Shown: positions 56,141-64,000 of the stretch, one piece after another
How the letters are laid out: each line of letters begins with the position of its first letter
Numbering within the stretch: position 1 is the first letter of the stretch
Source of the DNA: Lepidostoma basale
Taxonomy: Eukaryota > Arthropoda > Insecta > Trichoptera > Lepidostomatidae
Length of the DNA: 64,000 nucleotides
Direction: 5' to 3'
Assembly (NCBI GenBank): GCA_022606425.2
Contig: JAHDVF020001325.1
Span: forward strand, 806,001 to 870,000
Position numbers and translations under genes: made by a program
Notes under the pieces: model-generated
The model's database searches: none
Told to the model about the DNA's origin: nothing
Seen by the model: the letters and a program-made list of their open reading frames with translations, nothing else

Positions 56141-57187
56141 AGTTCATCAATGAAGTCAATTAAATTAATTTTTGGATAAAATTTATTAATTGATTGTTCT
56201 CAATTCTATCAATGTGATTCAATTGAACGTTTTTGTGATTCGAGCAATATTTTCTGATGAAATGTATCGAGATAAAAATGTCTGGCAACACTTAGTTAAT
56301 TTACTTGTATACCGCCAATTGGTTTTCATAGTATGCATTCTTCTACTTCGAGTGCCATGTCAGGTTCTGCCGATGTCGGCTTTCACCCTGACGTAGGCCT
56401 CTCTGTCGTGTGCCAGACAGAACAACTCCCCCACCCCTGAAATGTATGCATTAGAAATATTTAAATATGATTTAGATTCAGGACTTCTTGAAAATTCAAA
56501 ACACATAGATTAATTTTCTTTTGTATTTCTATCAGAAGGTAAAACAAATGTGTTTAATTTGATTAAAATAATTGAAGATCATAAAAGTGACGCTACCTCT
56601 TCTACTCTACAAGCTCTAAAAATCATATTTTCTAAACACATTAAATGATTGATAAGTTTAACATTATTATAAAAAATCTTTGGAACACTTGCATTGTTAG
56701 GAATCACTCAATTCTCCAAGAATTCATAACTTGTTATCTTCACACAGTGACATGTAATTGTTATTTCAAAATGTATGTATGATTTGGACAGCACATAAAT
56801 TTACTAATGAAATTTACTTAAAGTGATAGACTTCCTAAATGTATCTTTCTATATGCATTATCATTTTTCATGATGAACATTCCAAAGAAAGCCTTAGTTA
56901 CTAAGTATTTCCTGAATTTAATTGAAACCAATAAAAATTAAATGTTACCTTTGTACAGTAATACATAATACTTCCAAACTTTTCTTTTCTGATATACTTC
57001 TCTCCCTTCCTCAACATTTGTACATCCTTTTATACTTTTTTACTTTTTTACCATTCTTTCTTCATTCATTCTTTCCACGTGTCCAAACCATTTTAATGTT
57101 CCTTTCATTATTTTGTTCATAACATTTTCAATCGCACCGCAATCACTTCTTATATTTTCATTCGACACTATCATACATATATGACCA

Positions 57188-57445
57188 TATCTGACGAACC
57201 CATGGCCGAGTGGTAAGTACTTTGACTGCCACCCCGAAGGTCCCGGATTCGATCCCCGGCGATGGCAGTGTGATTGTCACACTGTTTTTGGTCTGGTGCA
57301 GAATTCACATGACAATAAAATGGCGATAGATTAGCTACTTATCACTTGTCACAAAAATCAATATGAGAGCTATAACCTTTACATCAATTTGGCTCGCGCT
57401 GTAATGACGTAAAGAGCGAATCAACGAAATAATTATAATAGATTT
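57188..57445 (+). mobile_element. tRNA-derived SINE, family A, full length
   Basis: Head with A box (TGGCCGAGTGGTAAGTAC) and B box (GATTCGATCCC), then gcagtgtgattgtcacactg, caataaaatggcgatagatt, agctacttatcacttgtcac, gtaatgacgtaaagagcgaa. This is the longest copy and defines the family (about 255 bp). A tRNA cloverleaf is not closed at the acceptor end, and no CCA-adjacent discriminator fits. Confidence 0.78.
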
Positions 57446-58378
57446 TCTACACATTTGTCTATAAGATTTTTTTCTACTGCATTTATTCTACTTTCATCCT
57501 TCATTTGCCAGTTCAATAAATAATGGTCGGTACAAGAACACCATTTTGCAATGTCATTTTAGGTTTTTTGGACATGCATATAAAAATATTTCCAAGTTGA
57601 AATATCTATATTCAATTTACAGGTTATCACAATGCAGAGTGCTATGAAAACTGGAGAAAAGAGATTTATACAACGACATTTCAAACACGAGGCAATACAC
57701 AAATGGCTGTGTATTAATTAGTATATGGAAACAAGTCATATAAATTATTTTATTACATAACACTATCCTATTATTGCATGAAACTTAAACTAAAAATAGA
57801 TATTTAGTATGTCACTTATTTCATTCAAAAGGAAGATTACTTTTGAAAATACAAAACATTACTTAATTGAAACAGATAGTTTGTGTGCAAAATAAATAGT
57901 GTGTTCAGGTAATGTCAGAATACATGTCCAGTTGTATAATATAATGTATTTTTATTGCATCTACCGCAAGAGCTCTGCGAAAAATGCAATGGCCCGCGGG
58001 ATTGTGTACTCGTATATTGGTAGACAAAGTATTGTGCTTCTTGATAGTGAAGTGCGTACATGTCATTGTTATCATGTCTTTGTGCTAGCAACTGATTACA
58101 ATTATCATGGTTATTTTCTATAAAAAACAAAGTAATTTTTTTATTGCAATGAAAGTGTGACCTTATTCATAAACTTATATCATTGGAGCAAACATAATCT
58201 TACTAATAATTTATGTATAAAAAAAAGTTTAAATATTTGTTTGTATAATACATAGCAGAAATGTATCGAGAAAATGGTGTATTGTCACGTTACACAGTAA
58301 ATATTTATTTTCCTAAACGTGATACTTAGAATAAGTATGTCGATAGCTAATTACGATATAAGCGTTTTTCATTGTAAC

Positions 58379-58384
58379 TTTATT
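58379..58384 (-). terminator. Polyadenylation signal of the membrane-protein gene
   Basis: On the minus strand AATAAA lies about 180 nt past the stop codon at 58567-58569. The sequence composition drops from GC-rich to AT-rich just beyond it, which supports it as the end of the transcript. Confidence 0.6.
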
Positions 58385-58566
58385 GCGTTTGAAAAGGGCG
58401 GCGCCCAGTCCGTCACTCGCACCACTACACCTGGGGACGCGAAGGTCCGTAAGAGTTCGGAGACACTCGCGCGATAATGTCACACGGCGGGCGGCCCCAT
58501 CGGTCGGAGCACGAGCCGCCACGAGCGCGAAAGCGTCCGTCTCTCCGTCTCTTAAATTAGTATTTG

Positions 58567-59436
58567 CTATTGCCCCAGCTTGGAGGGCGTCAGCACGATC
58601 TCGGCGGGGGGCGGCGGCGCCTCGCTGGGCGGCGTGATGATGTTGGGCGTGTCCGCGAAGGTCACGGTCCGCGGCGGGCCTAGGCCGGAGGCGCGCCGCG
58701 CGAACAGCGGCTCCCTGGCCCGCGCCAGCTTGCTCGCGCGCTCCGACGCCCCCGGCTCCGCGTTCTCGATCACCGTCAGGTTGTCCATGCTCATCTCGCT
58801 GCTCGATATGCTGGATATGTCGAAACTGGAGCCGTCCAACGTCTGCAGCTCTATGAGCGAGTCTTCTTTTCTCGGCTGCGGTTGCGAGAGGAGGACCAGA
58901 GGAATCATCGGCGACGGTTGTTCCGGCGGGGGCCTCGGTATCTCCGGGGTCTGAGGGGAAGTCACCGGAGCGGAGCGCTGCGGAGGAAGAGGAGGCGGGG
59001 AGGCCCGCGGCTGGCTCGTGACGGGCTCGTGCAGGGCGATGGGGGCGGGCTGGGCCTCCTTCTCGTGCTGCAGCAGCAGGGCCGTGGCGGCGATGGAGAG
59101 GCGGCGCGGGGGCGCGCGCTCGGACAGCAGCAAGCGCTCGGCCGCCGGCTCCTTGGAGCGCGCGCGCGCCCTCGGCGGGCGACAGCGCAGGGGGCAGGCG
59201 CAGAGCAGGATGCGCAGCAGGCAGCAGGCCAGGCCGGCCGCGATGAGTGCGGGCCCGGCGAGGCGCAGCTCGTAGGTCTTGAAGCCCTTGTCCCCCGTGC
59301 CCACGAAGGAGATGACGAGCCCCAGCGCCACGGTGCCCAGCCCCACGTACAGCAGGCCGCCCGCCGCGCCCGCCGCCCTCGCGCGCGCGCTCTCCTCCTC
59401 GTCGGACGAGGAGCCGCCGTAAGATAAGTCGTGGAT
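58567..59436 (-). CDS. Last coding exon of a two-pass membrane protein, function unknown
   Basis: The exon opens after an acceptor (gtgtttcAG at 59437-59443) and reads 289 codons to a stop at 58567. The N-terminal part has an acidic segment (SSSDEEES), then two hydrophobic segments, GLLYVGLGTVALGLVISFV and GPALIAAGLACCLLRILLCA, separated by a short polar loop (GTGDKGFKTYELRL). A long cytoplasmic tail rich in Pro, Ser, Arg follows, with SSFDISSISSSEMSMDNLTV, TVTFADTPNIITPPSEAPPP and a C-terminal VLTPSKLGQ. Such a layout (two helices, then a disordered tail) is reminiscent of TMEM200-like proteins (LxGPxLIxxGL), but I cannot assign a family. The exon is very GC-rich, unlike everything around it, so its long antisense frames are shadows. 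The start codon and earlier exons were not found. Confidence 0.8.
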   Translation of the reverse strand: MHDLSYGGSSSDEEESARARAAGAAGGLLYVGLGTVALGLVISFVGTGDKGFKTYELRLAGPALIAAGLACCLLRILLCACPLRCRPPRARARSKEPAAERLLLSERAPPRRLSIAATALLLQHEKEAQPAPIALHEPVTSQPRASPPPLPPQRSAPVTSPQTPEIPRPPPEQPSPMIPLVLLSQPQPRKEDSLIELQTLDGSSFDISSISSSEMSMDNLTVIENAEPGASERASKLARAREPLFARRASGLGPPRTVTFADTPNIITPPSEAPPPPAEIVLTPSKLGQ

Positions 59437-59660
59437 CTGAAACACACCATTACACACTTACTACAGATTATAACAGACGTTCCATATTCAAATTCTTGTT
59501 TGCGGGAAGAGTATTAATACCCGTTTACTGGAGAGTATAAATACTCTTTTCACGAACTCGTAAACTGATGGAAATGTATAATAGAATACTCAATGAAAAT
59601 TTACTAATTTATTAGTCATTTTCGTGATATATTTTTATCACATGTCAAAGTATAATATAT

Positions 59661-59703
59661 ATTGTATACAGCTAAATGTTATCATCATTTAGCTGTATAC
59701 AAT
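59661..59703. repeat. Perfect 18-bp hairpin
   Basis: ATTGTATACAGCTAAATG (59661-59678) and its exact reverse complement (59686-59703) flank a 7-nt loop. It is upstream of, and antisense to, the membrane-protein exon, inside its probable intron. No family relation was seen. Confidence 0.8.
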
Positions 59704-60201
59704 CTATGCGTGTTAATGTGCGCCTAAATTTATCTGCAAACGTTGTGTTTAGTAGATAAGTATAATATTTTTCCTTTTTTATATCTTTGTTTAAAACCCT
59801 TTTTACATTCGTAGTTCAGAAACGCTACAATTTCCCATCCGTTGTAATGTAGATTAAACAAAAATATTATCCAATAAAATATTTAACGATCAGAGATAAA
59901 CACGATATAAATACGAGAAATACATTGTTTTGACTTAAAATTGACGAGTTTTCCGTTTAGCAAGACCATAAAGATTCCTTGCTCTGTAGCGCCTGAATGC
60001 TATCTATTCGCATAACAGAATGTTCGGTATTAGTAGACTACATCATTATTATATTTTATAATATTGGTAATGTACGATAAATGCTCATGCACATGTAAAT
60101 ACAATATGTTTACGATAAAATAAATTAAATATTATATTCCAATATTCGATTTATTGAAATACACATTGACAATAACATACTTTGCTTTAAAATACAATAT
60201 A

Positions 60202-60558
60202 ATGGGTCTGGGAAAATGTTCGTGGCGTTTTTTTCCGATAGATGGCGTCAATTGCAAATAACTCAGGAAACATAGATCGCAGCGAAGTTTTGATGCATTC
60301 ACCATATAGTCCAGACATAGCACCCTTTGACTATCACTTGTTCCAATCTCTGCAGAACTCTCTTAATGGAAATCATCTGCTTTCAAAAGAAGCCTGTGAA
60401 AACAACTTGATTCAATTTTTCAACCAGAAACCACAGAAGTTCTTCACCGATGGCATAATTGCTCTACCCAAAAATGGCGAAACATTGTAGATAATAATGG
60501 AGCATATTTGGTTTAATTTAATTAAAAACAAAACACCATTAAATTTTCCCAGAGCCAT
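60202..60558 (+). pseudogene. mariner transposon with deleted transposase
   Basis: The ends ATGGGTCTGGGAAAATG and ATTTTCCCAGAGCCAT are inverted and flanked by TA (60200-60201, 60559-60560). The remaining frame reads SPYSPDIAPFDYHLFQSLQN, LIQFFNQKPQKFFTDGIIAL, the C-terminal third of a mariner transposase including the third catalytic acidic position (PDIAPFD). About 1 kb is missing compared with a complete element, so it cannot move by itself. Confidence 0.85.
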
Positions 60559-61139
60559 TAAATCTAAAAACAAATAATAATGATTATTTTTTTACTATAA
60601 ATAATAGAGTAAACGTATAAAGTTTTCTGCATTCTTAACGTTACATTTATATTTAATACTAATTTGTTTTTTAAAACTTAATATAATAAAAAAAAACATG
60701 AGATGAAACAAATGTAACTCATAAAAACGTCGTATTTTCGGAGAAGTAGGCAGATACTTATATAAATAATTACTAAACATTTAAAATCATCGGCAAGTCC
60801 TAAAAAGGATGGATTACCATCGATAATAATATCCGCTTATGACAAAGGTCTGAGACCAACTCATGCAATGTTAGAATTCTCTCCGCAGGACAAAACCCGT
60901 CTAATAACTTATTCTCTCGCACTTGTGAAAATATAATATAAGTAGCGAAAGTTAGACGCAAATAATATGTATGAGAGAGTCGTATAATCATACTTTTTAC
61001 ATTTAAATATGCGCCAACTTGATACACTGGTATATACATTTCATTATTGGAATGAAATATAGAGGTGGAAGTAATTTTTAATCAATTAGGTTAATAAGGC
61101 AATCGGAACATTTTTTGTGTTAAATAAAAGTGAATACAT

Positions 61140-61355
61140 CAAATTATACAATATTTATTGCTGACTTGGAGACCGTGGACGGTGAAGAGAAGTGCAGGGC
61201 GACCGAAACTACGGTGGAAGGATGATCTAAACAGACACGTCGGAATAACGTGGATGCAGTCTGCACAGGACAGAATGACATGGAAGCAAATGGAGGAGGC
61301 CTTTGTCCAGGGGTGGACGGGAATAGGCTGAGGAAGAAGAAGAGAAAAAAAAATC
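61140..61355 (+). pseudogene. Non-LTR retrotransposon 3' end with GAA tail
   Basis: The frame RPWTVKRSAGRPKLRWKDDL, NRHVGITWMQSAQDRMTWKQ, MEEAFVQGWTGIG is followed by a stop and aggaagaagaagag. RSAGRPKLRW is the common C-terminal signature. Confidence 0.65.
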
Positions 61356-61364
61356 TTTAAATAA

Positions 61365-61440
61365 TTTTTGAACAACTTCGTATTTTCACAACACTTTTTA
61401 AAATCATGTTTCGAACAGCAGACGTCGTTCATCAATGTAA
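61365..61440 (-). repeat. Relic of the 22.2-kb inverted-repeat family
   Basis: Minus strand: TTGATGA, stem II AACGACG..CTGTTC, GAAACATGATT, then aaaaagtgttgtgaaaatac. C3 is changed to T and the cleavage triplet is ATT, so activity is unlikely. Confidence 0.45.
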
Positions 61441-61984
61441 TAATTCAAAAAAAACGAGACTAAGTTGTTATTTATGCACACAAAGAAAGAGGGTGGCGTT
61501 ATGTTTAGAACTAGGGATAATCGACATTTAATTAAGATTGTGGAACAATGGGAAAATATAATTTTGGATATGAAGTTAAATTTAAAAGTATAAATAAGTG
61601 TTTTTCAAAAGCCATTCATTTGTGAATCTACATCACAAAGTGATGGCTAATATAGAATAAATGATAAGATTATTTCACTTTAATCTATGTTAATATAAAA
61701 CGTTTTCATGCAAAGCATATTCCTTCGTATGTGCCTTCCTAGTTTACGATTAGCAACGAAAACAGCTCAATAAAAAGATATAAAATTCATAGGATATGTA
61801 AATACATTCTCGAGTCAATAAAACTACAAAGTTGTGTCGCTCCAATCGGGTTCTAGAAGGATTGAGTAATACAGAGTTATTCAGAACTGTAAGTAGATAA
61901 AGATTTACTTTTATATATGTATAAAATACAATGAAAATAACATATGAACATATTGTAAAAATATCCGGGTGGTAGAAGATTGAT

Positions 61985-62060
61985 TGGGAGACCTTAAAAG
62001 ATAGGTTAGACAGAGAGAATGGACTGCAACACCATTCTATCCTGATATTCCTCTCCAGAT
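61985..62060 (-). repeat. TTAG-family LINE fragment
   Basis: The text gttagacagagagaatggac, tgcaacaccattctatcctg, atattcctctc is the complement of the family's 3' region. The tail is degraded. Confidence 0.5.
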
Positions 62061-62154
62061 TCCTTATAGATGTATACACGATTCATTTACATTTGTTCAT
62101 CCCATGTTTTCATCGGCCCTGCTTTTTTTCTGTTTTTTCTGCTGCCATTAAAAA

Positions 62155-62605
62155 TTAATACGAATGAAAAACTAATAACTTTAATTAAATTTTATGTAAA
62201 TGATATGATTCGCATGTCTAAGGCATTATCAAATATGTATTTTGGGATCTTGGGAAAATCCATGCAGTTCGTATTTCTGGACCAACGTTTCGGAGATCAT
62301 TTCAGTCTCCATTCCATGGAGGCTTCAACGATCTGCGAAACGTCGGTCCAGAAAGACGAGCTACATGGATTTTCCTAAGATCCCAAAATACATGTTGCTA
62401 CCAACCATAAAAATCTCCGCACGCATTATCAAATGTTTGCTAATATTATAAACGATAATGCTTTAGACAGGCGAAACATGCCATTCACCCAAAATATAAT
62501 AAAACTTCTAGAAAACAGACGTTTTCATTCATATAAATTATTTAATATGGAGTTTTACATCATTGTACAAGAAACAATAAATAACCCGTAAATTTTTGAG
62601 TATTT
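62155..62605. repeat. Palindromic MITE with an inserted hairpin
   Basis: Left half 62155-62235 (attaatacgaatgaaaaact, gcatgtctaaggcattatca) and a well-kept right half 62440-62605 (gataatgctttagacaggcg, aaacatgccattcaccc, aaaacttctagaaaacagac). Between them, 62236-62395 is a second palindrome: gggatcttgggaaaatccat at one side, its complement at 62372-62391, and a centre with cgaaacgtcggtccagaaag. A related piece (ccgaaacgtcggttcagaaa) is at 22146-22165. Confidence 0.72.
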
Positions 62606-62879
62606 TTTTTATCATTGAATGTATTAATAAAATATATTGGTAATATCTTAATGAAAGACCATTTACAAATAATTCGTAACAACCCGGTATATCGGTGGAA
62701 TAGACACATAACATTCTATGTAATAAAATGCAGATTTCAGGGATGTATCGATGGCGTGAAATAGGGTCAAGGGAAGCAAAACGAAGGAATTTTTTATGAA
62801 AGATAATTTGCTATGTACCCAAGCAAAAGCAGTAAGTTTTTATTGTTTCATGAAAAATTATGTTTAGCACCATATTAAA

Positions 62880-63000
62880 TGATGAATATTATATTTTATT
62901 AAGGTAAACGTCTGTTTTTTTTAGAAGATTGACTATTCCTTAGCAAAACGGATACAATAAAATATAATAAACCTTCTAGAAAATAGACGTTTTCTATTAA
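62880..63000. repeat. Short palindromic MITE copy
   Basis: Left taaacgtctgttttttttag and right aaaatataataaaccttcta, gaaaatagacgttttcta face each other with only about 50 bp between. This is the most compact copy. Confidence 0.6.
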
Positions 63001-63285
63001 TTCTAGTGACACCGGTGGGAAAAGCAATTAGTGTACTGAACGCGGTCTCCTCGGAGATCGACGTCTTTCATATTAGTGAAGGTACGTTCAGGAGACAAAT
63101 ACTCTTGAATTTAGAAAGTATCTTGTCTTCCTAATGTCGAACCATCTCTAATGCGTTCCTGGTACTATGTTGTATTTTTATAATATTTTACCTGTACTCA
63201 ATAGATGCCTTAAACATTTTCCTGTTTGTAATGTCTTTTTAGTTAATAAACTGATTTGAACTGATTTGATTTGAATATTATTATA
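63000..63285 (-). repeat. Dispersed repeat, longest copy
   Basis: The complement of 28130-28390: gtgacaccggtgggaaaagc, gaacgcggtctcctcggaga, aacatagtaccaggaacgca-like text, and a tttgatttga tail at 63260-63274. It directly abuts the MITE at 62880-63000. Confidence 0.65.
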
Positions 63286-64000
63286 AATAAAAGCATTACG
63301 AAAAAGTCGATAACAACGACAACATACCAGAAGAACAATGTTAAAGTTAATGTCGTTTTGTCAACACAATGTAAGTACAGTGTGTTGACAAAACGAAGGA
63401 TTGAATGCCATATTTGAGTCTGAAATTCACATTCAAATTGTATACCTCTACTATAATCATGTTTTATTTAATCCTTGGTGATTCGATAGCTGTACAAAAC
63501 ACTGTTTTGCTGTAGGAGTACACTTTCGTCATTTGGGATCATAAAAAAAATAGCAATGGTGTTAAAAACAAGTGAATAGTCTATTTTCAATTTCCAATGA
63601 TAAGTTCAGAAAATTACTTTTACAATGTGCACTTGCTACTTCTGTTATATAGATAATCCTGCAGTGCCAGAACAGGATCAGCTAATGCGGCATTTAATTT
63701 TTTGACTCTCTCATATCTTACTGACCATAAATCCTGTGTTCCTGCCCCTAGTTTCCATGACTGTTTTCTCTATTTACTTAGAATTTTTTTTTCATCATTC
63801 CAAGTTTTCTCTCCCATCCCACATTCTGTCACAATTTTATAATAGGTCATAAAATCATGTACCATTATTTGCTTTGTTTTGTGAGATTGTGACATAGAAG
63901 TGGATTGAAATTAAACTGGATTTAATGTGGCCAGATACCCTTTTTGCCTTTTGCTATTTTTTCTGGAATGGTGCATTGAGAAGCTGACGAAGGGGCGTCG
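63286..64000. other. Intergenic end of window
   Basis: A 15-bp perfect hairpin lies at 63353-63367 and 63382-63396 (TCGTTTTGTCAACAC). Nothing else was recognised. Confidence 0.45.

Noticed and set aside
57188..57262. Working tRNA gene
   Set aside because: A and B boxes are present but the acceptor stem does not close, and the same body of about 180 bp follows in other copies, so it is a SINE head.
58882..59457. Long antisense and alternative frames (181 and 162 codons) over the GC-rich exon
   Set aside because: They are Arg-, Ala- and Gly-rich shadows caused by high GC. Only the frame with two hydrophobic helices, a splice acceptor and a polyadenylation signal makes sense.

Overview
The window looks like AT-rich nuclear DNA of an insect, most likely a moth or butterfly. 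The gene models have many small exons with GT/AG introns, and the space between exons is filled with decayed transposable elements: non-LTR elements with TTAG or GAA tails, Penelope-like elements, tRNA-derived SINEs, and hAT, Harbinger, Tigger, mariner and piggyBac relics. The lepidopteran assignment is inference from overall style. No prokaryotic, viral or organellar gene was seen.

Three host genes can be supported. (1) 4684-31196, minus strand: a 14-exon M13 metallopeptidase (neprilysin family), rebuilt exon by exon with every intron phase agreeing (3546 nt, 1181 aa). It is a type II membrane protein with a complete zinc site, an unusually long stalk (about 280 aa) and an extra insert of about 160 aa. 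(2) 37440-47660, plus strand: the co-chaperone ubiquitin ligase CHIP (STUB1), 7 exons, 288 aa, complete. (3) 58567-59436, minus strand: the GC-rich last exon of a gene for a two-pass membrane protein of unknown function, whose upstream exons lie outside or were not found. The first two genes are divergent, separated by about 6 kb of repeats. Roughly 49-58 kb holds only repeats and unassigned AT-rich DNA, and 59.4-64 kb has a mariner relic and several MITE copies.

The most striking signal outside the genes is a set of hammerhead self-cleaving ribozyme motifs (CUGANGA, stem II, GAAA, short palindromic stem III, NUH cleavage site). Well-formed copies lie at 7870-7905 (+), 22622-22653 (-), 34884-34914 (+), 35123-35158 (+) and 48454-48485 (-). 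One of the pair at 7755-7912 is in sense orientation inside a neprilysin intron, close to the donor of exon 11. Three motifs lie next to Penelope-like GIY-YIG relics, as known for that retroelement class. Several other families of inverted repeats, including the commonest palindromic MITE here, look like degraded head-to-head pairs of the same fold. Other points of interest are two competing in-frame splice donors in the neprilysin gene, nested transposon insertions with intact target-site duplications, and a very well-preserved 120-bp-arm inverted repeat at 55.2-55.5 kb.
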